From Devosia sp. SD17-2 (GTDB lineage: Bacteria > Pseudomonadota > Alphaproteobacteria > Rhizobiales > Devosiaceae), in assembly GCF_029201565.1 (NCBI RefSeq), contig NZ_CP104002.1:2807001-2871000 (forward strand): a stretch of DNA of 64,000 nucleotides. The letters run 5' to 3'. The notes beneath the pieces were generated by a model. The model had not been told where the DNA came from and did no database searches. It saw only the letters and a list, made by a program, of their open reading frames with translations. Positions 31,872-40,394 of the stretch are shown here, one piece after another. The stretch's first letter is position 1, and the number at the start of each line of letters is the position of its first letter. The position numbers and the translations under genes were made by a program.

Positions 31872-32930
31872 TTAGAGTGCGACGCCGGTTTGCGGATCGA
31901 AGAGGTGGATATTTTCGGGCGCGATGGAGAGGCCGATGCGATCGCCTGGCTTGAGGCTCGAGCGCTCGGACTGCACCAGCTGGAAGGCGCCATCGGGTGA
32001 GGTCAGATAGGTGGCAGAACCGGTGGATTCGATGACACCGATTTCAAGATGGAAGGTGGCATCGCTGGCGGCGGGCTGGAGGTGTTCGGGGCGCATGCCG
32101 ACGACCACCGCCCTGCCCGGCTCGAGGCTGCGCGCCAGGGGCAATTCACCGGCGCCGTCAGCCAGGACAACCGATCTGCCAGCCTCGGCAATGCGGCCAT
32201 CGATGAAATTCATGGCTGGGGAGCCGATGAAGCCCGCGACGAAGCGATTGACCGGCTTGTCATAGAGGTCGAGGGGGCGGCCCTGCTGCTCGATGATGCC
32301 ATCGCGCATGACGACGACCCAGTCGGCCATGGTCATGGCTTCGATCTGGTCGTGGGTGACATAGACCGATGTGGCGCCGAGACGATCGTGAAGCGCACGG
32401 ATCTCCTTGCGCATCTGGACGCGGAGAGCCGCGTCCAGATTGGAGAGCGGCTCGTCAAAGAGGAAGGCTTTTGGATTGCGGATGATGGCCCGGCCCATGG
32501 CGACGCGCTGGCGCTGGCCGCCAGACAGCTGGCGGGGATAACGGCCGAGGAGCTGGGAGAGACCGGTGGTGGCCGCGACTTCGGCGGCCTTCGCCTTTGC
32601 CTCGGCCTTTCCTACGCCATGGAGGCGCAGGGAATAGGTGAGGTTTTCCTCAACCGTCATATGCGGATAGAGCGCATAGGACTGGAACACCATGGCGATG
32701 TCGCGGTGGCGCGGGGGCACGCCGGTCATGGTCTTTCCGGCGATCTTGAGCTCGCCCGCGGTAATGGTTTCGAGCCCGGCGATGGAGCGCAGCAGCGTGG
32801 ACTTGCCACAGCCGGACGGGCCAACCAGGGCGACGAAACTGCCCTTGTCGATGGTGAGCGAGACATTCTTGAGGGCGTGGAAGACCCCATAGTGCTTGTC
32901 GATGCCGTTGAGCTCGATCTGTGCGGTCAT
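31872..32930 (-). CDS. UgpC/MalK-type sugar ABC transporter ATP-binding protein
   Basis: The 352-residue ATPase starts MTAQIELNGIDKHYG and has Walker A GPSGCGKSTLLRSIAG, signature LSGGQRQRVAMGRAI, Walker B AFLFDEPLSNLDA and THDQIEAMTMAD. The C-terminal TOBE/MalK-like regulatory region (VVGMRPEHLQPA, RIGLSIAPENIHLFD) is complete. It follows the two permease genes with a four-base overlap and precedes the GH127 gene by 10 bases. It serves the adjoining CUT1 importer. Confidence 0.92.
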   Translation of the reverse strand: MTAQIELNGIDKHYGVFHALKNVSLTIDKGSFVALVGPSGCGKSTLLRSIAGLETITAGELKIAGKTMTGVPPRHRDIAMVFQSYALYPHMTVEENLTYSLRLHGVGKAEAKAKAAEVAATTGLSQLLGRYPRQLSGGQRQRVAMGRAIIRNPKAFLFDEPLSNLDAALRVQMRKEIRALHDRLGATSVYVTHDQIEAMTMADWVVVMRDGIIEQQGRPLDLYDKPVNRFVAGFIGSPAMNFIDGRIAEAGRSVVLADGAGELPLARSLEPGRAVVVGMRPEHLQPAASDATFHLEIGVIESTGSATYLTSPDGAFQLVQSERSSLKPGDRIGLSIAPENIHLFDPQTGVAL

Positions 32931-33754
32931 TTGAGGGCTCCCGAGGTAAGGCCGGAGACAATGCGGCGCTGCAGAATGACGAAGGCGAGAAGGATCGGCG
33001 TCACATAGATGGCCGAATAGGCCATAATCGAACTCCAGTCGGTGGAGTTGGGACCGAGGAAGCCTGACAGGCCAACGCTTGCCGGCTGCTGGCTCGGGCT
33101 CTGGATGATCGACTTGGAGTAGATGTATTCGCCGAAGGCACTCATGAAGGTGAGGATGGCGCAGACGAGAATGCCATTTCGCGCCAGCGGCAGGACGATG
33201 GAGAAAAAGGCCCCGATGCGCGAATTGCCATCCACTAGAGCGGCTTCCTCGAGTTCGCGCGGGACACTCATGAAGGTCGCGCGCACCAGCACGACGAAGA
33301 ACGGCATGGCCTTGGCGGCCGCAGCCAGCACCACTGCGGTGCGCGGATAGTTGAGGAGGCCAATCTGGTTGAAGCCGACAAAGAGCGGCGTCACCATGAC
33401 CGATGCCGGCAGGACCTGCAGCATCAGCACGCAGAAGAGCCCGACATCGATCCAGACATTGCGGTAGCGCGCGAGCACATAGGCGCAACCGGTGCCGAGA
33501 ATGACGGTGATGGCGGTGACGCCACCGGCGATGAGCACCGAATTGGTGAGAAAGGTCGGCATGGCGCGCCGGGCCCAGACTTCGGGGTAAATCCCGGGGT
33601 TGGGGTTGTTGGGCCAGAAGGTCGGCGGATTGGCGAACATCTCCGAGCCGGTCTTGAGGCTGGTGACGTACATCCAATAGAGCGGGAAGAGATAGACAGC
33701 TGCCAGCGCCAGGGCGACGACGAGCAGGAACCAGGGTGTGTAGGTCTTGGTCAT
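32927..33754 (-). CDS. CUT1 sugar ABC transporter permease (MalG/UgpE type)
   Basis: The 275-residue permease has an N-terminal helix (LLVVALALAAVYLFPLYWM), TM segments around VLIAGGVTAITVILGTGCAY and the EAA loop PRELEEAALVDGNSRIGAFF followed by IVLPLARNGILV. It overlaps the partner permease gene and the ATPase gene by four bases each. It forms the membrane channel with the 33751-34653 product. Confidence 0.9.
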   Translation of the reverse strand: MTKTYTPWFLLVVALALAAVYLFPLYWMYVTSLKTGSEMFANPPTFWPNNPNPGIYPEVWARRAMPTFLTNSVLIAGGVTAITVILGTGCAYVLARYRNVWIDVGLFCVLMLQVLPASVMVTPLFVGFNQIGLLNYPRTAVVLAAAAKAMPFFVVLVRATFMSVPRELEEAALVDGNSRIGAFFSIVLPLARNGILVCAILTFMSAFGEYIYSKSIIQSPSQQPASVGLSGFLGPNSTDWSSIMAYSAIYVTPILLAFVILQRRIVSGLTSGALK

Positions 33755-34653
33755 CCGCGCACCTCGTGGCGCGTCGAGCGCACATAGACGACGGAGGCAA
33801 AGAGCACGAGCAGGAACATCATGACCGAGACAGTTGCGCCCTTGGCAAAGTCATAGAGCTGGAAGCTCAATTGCCAGGACCAGAAGCCAGCGACGTTGGA
33901 GGTGTTTGCCGGACCGCCCTCGGTGAGTGCGGGGAACAGATCGAATTGCTGGAGCGTGCCGATCAGGCCCAGCGAGAGCACTGCACCAATGGTGGGGCGC
34001 ATCATCGGCAGGGTGATGGTCCAGAAGCGCTGGAAGGCATTGGCGCCATCGAGCTCGGCGGCCTCGTAGAGGTCCTTGGGGATTGCCGCGAGACCCACGG
34101 AGAGCAGCAGCATGTTGAAGGCGAGGCCGAGCCAGATGTTGGCGATAATGACGGCCCAGATGGAGAAATTCGGGTCTGACTTCCAGAAGATGTTGGACTG
34201 GATGATGCCAAGGCTCTTGAGGATGACATTGAGCACACCGAAATCGCCGGCGAGGATCCAGCTCCAGATGGCGCCGACCACAAGGCCGGGCATGACCCAG
34301 GAGACGAGGAACAGGCCGCGGATGGTGGAGGCGCCAGGGAAATTCTGGGCGAAGAACAGCGCCAGGGCGAAGCCGAGGACGAACTGTCCGGTCATCGAAC
34401 CGAAGACGAAGATCAGCGTGTTGCGCGTGACCAGCCAGAATTCGGGCTGGCGCACCACGGCGACATAGTTGTCGAAGCCGACAAAGGGCCGGAACAGCAC
34501 GCCAAGGGTGAACATGTCCACCTGCTGGAAGCTCATCAGCACATTGTAGATGAGCGGTGCGCCGGCCAGGGCGACAAGGAAAAGCAGAGCGGCGCCCACG
34601 AGAAGGATGTCGAACCCTACCCCGTCTCGCAGCCAATTGAGAAATCGCGACAC
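33751..34653 (-). CDS. CUT1 sugar ABC transporter permease (MalF/UgpA type)
   Basis: A GTG at 34653 preceded by GGAGG starts a 300-residue permease with six predicted helices and the EAA loop AIPKDLYEAAELDGANAFQ followed by FWTITLPMMRPTIGAV. It is the first permease after the binding-protein gene, from which it is separated by a terminator hairpin (34675-34706). Confidence 0.9.
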   Translation of the reverse strand: MSRFLNWLRDGVGFDILLVGAALLFLVALAGAPLIYNVLMSFQQVDMFTLGVLFRPFVGFDNYVAVVRQPEFWLVTRNTLIFVFGSMTGQFVLGFALALFFAQNFPGASTIRGLFLVSWVMPGLVVGAIWSWILAGDFGVLNVILKSLGIIQSNIFWKSDPNFSIWAVIIANIWLGLAFNMLLLSVGLAAIPKDLYEAAELDGANAFQRFWTITLPMMRPTIGAVLSLGLIGTLQQFDLFPALTEGGPANTSNVAGFWSWQLSFQLYDFAKGATVSVMMFLLVLFASVVYVRSTRHEVRG

Positions 34654-34674
34654 CGGATCCTCCAGGACTTATGG

Positions 34675-34706
34675 AAAAAAGCCGGCCAGAGAGCGCTCCG
34701 GCCGGC
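34675..34706 (-). terminator. Intrinsic terminator after binding-protein gene
   Basis: GCCGGCC (34681-34687) and GGCCGGC (34700-34706) form the stem; on the minus strand six T residues (34675-34680) follow immediately. It would make the binding protein more abundant than the permeases downstream. Confidence 0.75.
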
Positions 34707-34721
34707 CAGTGGTCGGGAGGA

Positions 34722-35951
34722 CTATTTTCCGAAGATAGTGTCGATGGTGGCCTGGGCCTGGTTGAGCGCGTCCATGGCGGACATCTGACCGGTCAGCGCC
34801 TGCTGCTCGGCGTCATAGATGGCCTTGGAGATCTTCTGCCATTCCGGATGCGGGCCACGCGGCTGAGCGAACTGCAGCTGCTCCTGGAATACCTTGAGAG
34901 CCGCGTCCTTTTTCTCAATGCCGGTGACCGGCAGCTCGATATCGCCACGCGCCGGCAGATTGCCGAATTCGGGGAAGATGCGGTCTTCCTGATCTACGAA
35001 ATATTCGAGCAGGCGGAAGGCTTCATCAGGATGCTGGGTGTTGGCCATGATGCCCCAGTTGAAGCCGCCGAGCGCGGAAGAGCGCTCATCATCTGCTTCG
35101 ATGGTGGGCAGAAGGGCGACGCCCCAGTCGAACTGGGCGTCCTCGACCATGCGGTCGATTTCCCACGGACCGGAGATGGCCATGGCGGCATTGCCCGAAT
35201 TGAACACGCCGGTGGAATCCCACTGCCCGAGGCTGAGCACGTCGCGGCTGGCGTAGCCGTTGTCGATCAGGCTCTTCCAGATATCGAGGACCTTTGCGGC
35301 ACCCTCGGTATTGACCATGTCGGCGCCACCGCCGGACATCTGGATGACGGGCAGGAACTGGAAAGTGCCTTCTTCACCGGCGCGGGCCGAGAAGGTGATG
35401 CCATAGACATTGCTGGCGGGGTCGGTCAGCTTGGCGGCGTATTCGGCCACTTCGTCCCAGGTCTTGGGTGGCTCGGTCAACCCGGCCTTGGCGAAGAGAT
35501 CCTTGTTGTAGAAGATGCCGATGGTGTCGGTGTATTTGGGCAGGCCGAACAGCTTGCCATCCCAGGTGACCGAATTGAGCGGACCGGCGAAATATTCGGC
35601 CTTGCTGATGATGTCGGAGGCAGCGACGCGATCGGTGATGTCGAGCATTGCCCCGCGCGAGGAGAAGAGCGCAAAATCGGGATTGTCGAAGGAGACGATG
35701 TCGGGCGCATTGCCGGTGGCGAAGGCGCGCAGGGTCTCGTTGACGATCTCATCGAAAGGAACGGCGCGATATTCGACAACGATATCCTCGTTGGCGTCAT
35801 CGAATTCCTTGGAATAGGTATCGGCAATGCCCGGACGATCGACACCGTCGATGGACCAGACCTTGAGCGTTACCTGTGCGTAAGCGGGCGTTGCGGCGAT
35901 CAATGCGCCGAAGGCGAGACCGGCCAATAGACCGAGCTTGGTAAACTGCAT
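34722..35951 (-). CDS. CUT1 sugar ABC transporter substrate-binding protein
   Basis: The ATG at 35951 follows GGGAGGATA. The 409-residue protein has a signal peptide (MQFTKLGLLAGLAFGALI, cleavage after AYAQ) and the family 1 solute-binding fold: LKVWSIDGVDRP at the mature start, FNYKDLFAKAGL-like hinge (IGIFYNKDLFAKAGL) and a GPWEIDRM segment. It would bind a sugar or oligosaccharide in the periplasm; the GH127 gene suggests arabinose-containing oligosaccharides. It heads the operon. Confidence 0.9.
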   Translation of the reverse strand: MQFTKLGLLAGLAFGALIAATPAYAQVTLKVWSIDGVDRPGIADTYSKEFDDANEDIVVEYRAVPFDEIVNETLRAFATGNAPDIVSFDNPDFALFSSRGAMLDITDRVAASDIISKAEYFAGPLNSVTWDGKLFGLPKYTDTIGIFYNKDLFAKAGLTEPPKTWDEVAEYAAKLTDPASNVYGITFSARAGEEGTFQFLPVIQMSGGGADMVNTEGAAKVLDIWKSLIDNGYASRDVLSLGQWDSTGVFNSGNAAMAISGPWEIDRMVEDAQFDWGVALLPTIEADDERSSALGGFNWGIMANTQHPDEAFRLLEYFVDQEDRIFPEFGNLPARGDIELPVTGIEKKDAALKVFQEQLQFAQPRGPHPEWQKISKAIYDAEQQALTGQMSAMDALNQAQATIDTIFGK

Positions 35952-36061
35952 TATATCCTCCCTTGCGGCCTCGGCCGCGATCCGTGCCGCATCGGGTTTC
36001 CTCTTCCCGAGCGGTACTTTCCTCGCTGCCATGGGCACGCCAATGCCTGTGGCAGCACTCC

Positions 36062-37099
36062 CTATGCCTCGTGCGTCACCCTCCCTTGCGCTTGCGCGGC
36101 GAAGATTTCGCAGCCGCAGGATTGGCGGACGACGAGTTTGCATGGCAGCGTGCGGATGCCCGGCTCGACCGGCTTGCCCTCGGCAAGTTCCAGGATCAGG
36201 CGTCCAGCCTCGCGGCCGAGTTCCTTCAAGTTCATGTCGATGGTGGTGAGCGGCGGGCGCGTGGCCGCCGAGACGATTTCCCAATTATCAAAGCCGATGA
36301 CCGATACGTCCTCCGGCACCGGGACGCCCCGCTCGCGCAGGGCATCGACGACGCCGCGGGCGATCTGGTCGTTGCCGCAGAAAATGCCGTCCGGAACGTC
36401 ACTACCAGACCAGAGCCGGTCAATCGCCTCGTGTCCCCAGGCCTCGGACCATGGGCCATGCAGCACGGACGCGCCCGCCCCCGCCAGAGTGCGGAAGGCC
36501 GTTGAGCGGGCGGACACCGAGGCGAAACTCTCCGGGCCGGTGATATGAACGAGCTTGCGACGGCCACGGTCAAGCAGATGCTCGGTGGCGAGGTGCGCGC
36601 CAAGAGCGTCATCAGACACAAGGGTCACCGCGTCGTCCGGGCCTTGGGTGAAGGCATAGACGACGGGCACCGGCAGATTGGAGAGATCCACCGGCAGGCG
36701 GCGGTCGATGCGCTTGCCGGTGGCGATGATGCCGTCGACCTGTTTGTCGAGCATGGCGTCGACGTGGATTTTTCCCAGAGCCGCATCGTCTTCGATACCG
36801 CACAGAAACACCGACACGCCCTGATCGATCAGCGCTTCATTGATCCCGGCCATCACCGGGAGGGTGAAGCGGCCATAGGTATCATTGGTGAGCAGCCCGA
36901 TGGTGAAGCTGCGCTGGCTGGTCAGCGCCCGCGCCATGGCGTTGGGCCGAAAGCCCAGGCTGGCCGCCGTTTCTTTGACTCGAGCGCGGGTCTCCTCGGT
37001 CATCCGGCCGGTGTCGTTGAGGGCTTTCGAGGCAGTCGCAACGCTGACGCCGGCCATGCGGGCGACGTCATAGATGCGAATGCGTTCTGCCTTGACCAC
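36062..37099 (-). CDS. LacI-family transcriptional regulator of the GH127/CUT1 operon
   Basis: A GTG at 37099 is preferred (GAGG nine bases upstream); a TTG at 37114 is an alternative. The product (about 345 residues) has a LacI HTH, IYDVARMAGVSVATASKALN, then the hinge region and a periplasmic-binding sensor domain (GIFCGNDQIARGVVDALRER). The unusual C-terminal SCGCEIFAAQ carries two Cys. It is just upstream of the binding-protein gene in the same direction and has two direct-repeat operator-like boxes before its start, so it probably represses itself and the operon. Confidence 0.85.
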   Translation of the reverse strand: MVKAERIRIYDVARMAGVSVATASKALNDTGRMTEETRARVKETAASLGFRPNAMARALTSQRSFTIGLLTNDTYGRFTLPVMAGINEALIDQGVSVFLCGIEDDAALGKIHVDAMLDKQVDGIIATGKRIDRRLPVDLSNLPVPVVYAFTQGPDDAVTLVSDDALGAHLATEHLLDRGRRKLVHITGPESFASVSARSTAFRTLAGAGASVLHGPWSEAWGHEAIDRLWSGSDVPDGIFCGNDQIARGVVDALRERGVPVPEDVSVIGFDNWEIVSAATRPPLTTIDMNLKELGREAGRLILELAEGKPVEPGIRTLPCKLVVRQSCGCEIFAAQAQGRVTHEA

Positions 37100-37115
37100 G
37101 TCCCGATACCTCAAA

Positions 37116-37154
37116 GGAAAACCCTTTTCTCAGGTTAGGTAAAACGGTTTCTCA
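37116..37154. promoter_or_regulatory. Two direct-repeat LacI-type boxes
   Basis: Read on the minus strand, TGAGAAACCGTTTTACC (37138-37154) and TGAGAAAAGGGTTTTCC (37116-37132) are 22 bases apart, two helical turns, directly upstream of the LacI start. Each is an imperfect palindrome around its centre. Confidence 0.55.
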
Positions 37155-37180
37155 ACTTCCGTCAATAGTCATACTAATTC

Positions 37181-38077
37181 TTATGCGCTGACGAAATCGG
37201 CGCCGCGCGCTGCCTTGAGATGATTGAGCCCATGCACCTGCCCGGTCATCTCCAGCGCATCGCGATAGACCGGGTCATGCCAGCCCTCGATGTCGATGGA
37301 ACCCGACCAGCCGGCGAGGCGCAGTTCGGAAATAATGTCGGCCCAATTGCTGTCGCCGAAGCCCGGCGTGCGCATGAAGACGAAGGGATGCTTGCCGAAA
37401 ATGCCGTGTTCCCGGATCACGTCCCAGCGGATAGTGGCGTCCTTGCCGTGCACGTGGAAAATCTTGTGCGCCCATTTGCGGATCTGCGGCAGCGGGTCGA
37501 TGAGATAGACCATCTGGTGGCAGGGCTCCCACTCGAGCCCGATATTGTCCTGCGGCGTTTCGTTGAACATCAGTTCCCAGGCGTCGGGATTATGCGCGAT
37601 GTTCCAGTCGCCAGTCTGCCAATTGCCCTCCATCGAGCAGTTTTCGAAGGCAATGCGGATGCCCTTGTCGGCGGCGCGCTGGGCCAGTTCGGTCCAGACC
37701 TTCTTGTATTGCGGCAGGCTATCGGTCAGCACTTTGTTACGGATGCGACCGGTAAAGCCAGCGACGCAGGTGGCGCCGAAATGGTGGGCGTTGTCGATGC
37801 AGTCCTTCCAGCCCTGCAGGGTCTGGCGGTCCATCTCCTGATCTTCGAGCACATTGCCGAACATGCCGAGGGTGGAGATGGTGATATCGCGATCGCCGAT
37901 GGCATCACGGCAGCGCTTGCCAAGCTCGGCCAGATCCTGGCCGTTGGTGGTTTGCCAGAAGAACGGCTCAAAACTCTCGAAGCCCAGATCGGCGATTTCG
38001 CCGATGCGCTCGGCGGCCTTGCCGGCGGATGCGGAAACCATGGTGCCGATGCGAATGGATTTTGCGGGGTCGCTCAA
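37181..38077 (-). CDS. Xylose-isomerase-like TIM-barrel sugar isomerase/epimerase
   Basis: A TTG at 38077 with AGGAA seven bases upstream is chosen; no ATG has a ribosome site. The roughly 298-residue product starts LSDPAKSIRIGTMVSASAGK and has metal-ligand-like segments IAFENCSMEG, IGLEWEPCHQMVY, KIFHVHGKDA and SIDIEGWHDP, as in AP-endonuclease family 2 sugar isomerases. It likely interconverts a ketose or ketose derivative. It lies between the LacI gene and the Gfo/Idh/MocA gene, all minus strand. Confidence 0.85.
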   Translation of the reverse strand: MSDPAKSIRIGTMVSASAGKAAERIGEIADLGFESFEPFFWQTTNGQDLAELGKRCRDAIGDRDITISTLGMFGNVLEDQEMDRQTLQGWKDCIDNAHHFGATCVAGFTGRIRNKVLTDSLPQYKKVWTELAQRAADKGIRIAFENCSMEGNWQTGDWNIAHNPDAWELMFNETPQDNIGLEWEPCHQMVYLIDPLPQIRKWAHKIFHVHGKDATIRWDVIREHGIFGKHPFVFMRTPGFGDSNWADIISELRLAGWSGSIDIEGWHDPVYRDALEMTGQVHGLNHLKAARGADFVSA

Positions 38078-38087
38078 AGTGCTGTTC

Positions 38088-39122
38088 CTAGAGTTCGATG
38101 GCCACGCGCTGTCCCTTGCGCGCGCTTTCAATCGCGGCAAAGACCATGGCGAGGCTCTTGATGTTGTCGGATGAAACGGTTTCCGGCTGGCGGCCGGTTT
38201 CTATGGCGGCGAGGAAGTCGGCGATGACACTGGCGTGGCCATGTGTCTGGCCCTCATCGGCTGGTGGCGGGATGTCGATGGCTGCGAGATCGCGGAAGAA
38301 GCCGGTGTCGCCTGAGGCGATCTTCGCCTCAAAGGCGTCGGCACCATCCCAGAGCACGGTGCCCTTGCTGCCAACAATGCGCCAGGCACTTTCCCAGGAG
38401 GTATTGGCCCCCTCGGCAGCCCAGGAGCCGCGATAGTTGAAGACCACATTGTCCTCGAGCTCGAAGATCGCATTGGCGGCGGCGCCGTGGCGATACCAGG
38501 AGCCCGGTGGATTGGTCTCGAGGCAATAGACGGCCTTTGGGGTTTTGCCGGACATGAAACGGGCGGCGTCCAGCGTGTGGATCGCCATGTCGAGCAGCAG
38601 CACGTTTTCCATTTCATCGCGAAAACCGCCGAAATGGGCACCGATGAAGAAATCGCAATTGAGGCTGGCCAGCTCGCCGATGGCGCCGCTTTCGATGAGA
38701 CGGCGGATGCGCCGGACACCGGGGATGAAGCGACGGTTCTGCACCACCGCGTGAATGCGAGAGGCGGCCTTCGCCTCGGCGAGCAGATGTTGCGCCTCGG
38801 TGAGGCTCGCGGCCATCGGCTTTTCGCTGAGCACGTGGCAGCCGTGGCGCAGTCCGGTCTCGACAACGCCGGCACGCGCCGGGGGAACGACGACGTCGAA
38901 AAGAAGATCGGGCCTGGTTTCGGCCAGTACCGCGCCGAGATCGGAACCGATGGTGGCCGCGGAGAGGCCGAACTCGGCGGCGCGCGCCGATGCGACTGCA
39001 GGATCGAGGTCGACGAGGCCGACAATCTCCACCCTGCCCCTGAGCAGATCATGCTCATGAATGGCCGTCAGCCAACCTTTGGACATGGCGCCGCAACCGG
39101 CCAAAACCGCTCTGAATACCAA
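38088..39122 (-). CDS. Gfo/Idh/MocA-family oxidoreductase
   Basis: The start is a TTG at 39122 with GGGAGG five bases upstream, giving about 344 residues that begin MVFRAVLAGCGAMSKGWLTA, a Rossmann NAD(P)-binding nucleotide loop (GCGAMS). The EKP motif (HVLSEKPMAASLTEA) and MENVLLLDMAIHTLDAARFM, with a His of the active site, are typical. It would oxidise a sugar or inositol-like hydroxyl. It is divergent from a LacI gene (39283) with two operators between, one overlapping its promoter region. Confidence 0.88.
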   Translation of the reverse strand: MVFRAVLAGCGAMSKGWLTAIHEHDLLRGRVEIVGLVDLDPAVASARAAEFGLSAATIGSDLGAVLAETRPDLLFDVVVPPARAGVVETGLRHGCHVLSEKPMAASLTEAQHLLAEAKAASRIHAVVQNRRFIPGVRRIRRLIESGAIGELASLNCDFFIGAHFGGFRDEMENVLLLDMAIHTLDAARFMSGKTPKAVYCLETNPPGSWYRHGAAANAIFELEDNVVFNYRGSWAAEGANTSWESAWRIVGSKGTVLWDGADAFEAKIASGDTGFFRDLAAIDIPPPADEGQTHGHASVIADFLAAIETGRQPETVSSDNIKSLAMVFAAIESARKGQRVAIEL

Positions 39123-39181
39123 GGCAACCTCCCAACGGACCGCTCGCATCGCTGCCGTATTCGGCATTTTCGAAACTGGCC

Positions 39182-39195
39182 CGTAAACGTTTACG
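39182..39195. promoter_or_regulatory. LacI-type operator O1 (perfect palindrome)
   Basis: CGTAAACGTTTACG is a perfect 14-bp palindrome with the central CG step typical of LacI/GalR operators. It lies 60 bases upstream of the Gfo/Idh/MocA start. Confidence 0.8.
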
Positions 39196-39233
39196 ACGCT
39201 ATTATTTGAACCGCAGACGTGTCAATGGGGAAT

Positions 39234-39247
39234 CGTAAACGTTTCTG
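39234..39247. promoter_or_regulatory. LacI-type operator O2
   Basis: CGTAAACGTTTCTG shares 12 of 14 positions with O1 and lies 52 bases from it, about five helical turns, just before the LacI gene at 39283. The pair could support looping and autoregulation. Confidence 0.7.
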
Positions 39248-39282
39248 GAGCCAGCCAGAGCGCGGGGAGGAAGCCAGCAAGC

Positions 39283-40320
39283 ATGACCGGTATCAGACGC
39301 CTGGCGGAGCAGCTCAACATTTCTATCGGCACCGTCTCCCGCGCGCTCAATGGCAAGCCGGATGTGAACGAGGCGACGCGCCAGCGCGTGCTCGAGGCGG
39401 CGACGGCCATGGGTTATGTGCCCAATCAGGCGGGTCGCGCCTTGCGAAAAGGGTCGACCGGAGTGGTCGGCTTCATGATGCAGACCGGGTCCGACATTAC
39501 CGGCGAAGGCGATGTGTTTTTCATGAGCGTCTTCGACGGGGTGCAGACCGTCTTTGCGCGCCATCAGCTCGATCTCGTCGCCCTGCTCTGCTCGTCCGAG
39601 GAAGATCCGGACGCTTATATGCAGCGCATCGTGGCGCGCGGTTTTGCCGACGCGCTGATCATTTCGGCCACCAAGCGCAGCGACCACCGCATTGATTTTC
39701 TTGCCGGCCGCAAGATCCCGTTCATCGCGCTGGGGCGCTCGGAAACGGACGCGGGCCACCCCTGGCTCGATCTCGATTTTGAAGGCATGGCCGAGGTTGG
39801 AGTGTCGCGGCTGGTGGCCAAGGGGCATCGGCGGATCGGCGTGTTCGCGCCGCGCGACGACACCAATCTGGGCTTCGTGTTTCTCGACGCCTACCGCGAC
39901 GCTCTTGCCCGGCATGGCATCGAATACGACGATGCGCTCGTGTTCCGCACATCGCCAAATGAGCGCGAAGGGCACCAGATCGCCACGACAATAGCGGACA
40001 TGCCGCCGAACCGACGGCCGACGGCATTCATCCTGACCAACGAGAAGATGTCGCTCGGCCTCTACAACGGGTTCTATGAGGCCGGGCTGGTGCCCGGAAA
40101 GGACATCGCCATTATTGGGCGGGACAGTCCGCAGGCCCATTTCCTCGTGCCGCGCCTCACCTGCTTCCGGCTGTCGCTGCGCGATCTCGGCATTTCACTG
40201 GCCGAGGCGCTGCTGGCCAATATGGCTGACTATCGCGAGCACTATCCGCTCGGGGTGGTGCGAAAAGTCGTGCCGCTGGAGCTGGTTGAAGGCGACAGCG
40301 ACATGTCGCTTCCCACATAG
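39283..40320 (+). CDS. LacI-family transcriptional regulator
   Basis: The 345-residue regulator has an N-terminal HTH (TGIRRLAEQLNISIGTVSRA, then LNGKPDVNEATRQRVLEAA) and hinge (MGYVPNQAGRALRKG), followed by a sugar-sensing domain. Divergence from the Gfo/Idh/MocA gene with two CGTAAACGTTT operators between strongly suggests that it regulates that gene, the isomerase and itself. The inducer is unknown. Confidence 0.9.
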   Translation: MTGIRRLAEQLNISIGTVSRALNGKPDVNEATRQRVLEAATAMGYVPNQAGRALRKGSTGVVGFMMQTGSDITGEGDVFFMSVFDGVQTVFARHQLDLVALLCSSEEDPDAYMQRIVARGFADALIISATKRSDHRIDFLAGRKIPFIALGRSETDAGHPWLDLDFEGMAEVGVSRLVAKGHRRIGVFAPRDDTNLGFVFLDAYRDALARHGIEYDDALVFRTSPNEREGHQIATTIADMPPNRRPTAFILTNEKMSLGLYNGFYEAGLVPGKDIAIIGRDSPQAHFLVPRLTCFRLSLRDLGISLAEALLANMADYREHYPLGVVRKVVPLELVEGDSDMSLPT

Positions 40321-40394
40321 GTGAGGGTCAGGGCTGTTGATTTTCCGGCCGTGACTGGCCATGTCCATGGCGGAACCCAATCCGGAGAGCGCGC

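Noticed and set aside
30581..31954. 457-codon open frame on the plus strand
   Set aside because: It is antisense to the GH127 gene, whose catalytic motifs are clear; the plus-strand product is a repetitive Gly/Ala/Glu shadow.
34671..35930. 419-codon open frame on the plus strand
   Set aside because: It mirrors the CUT1 binding-protein gene on the opposite strand and has no recognisable features.
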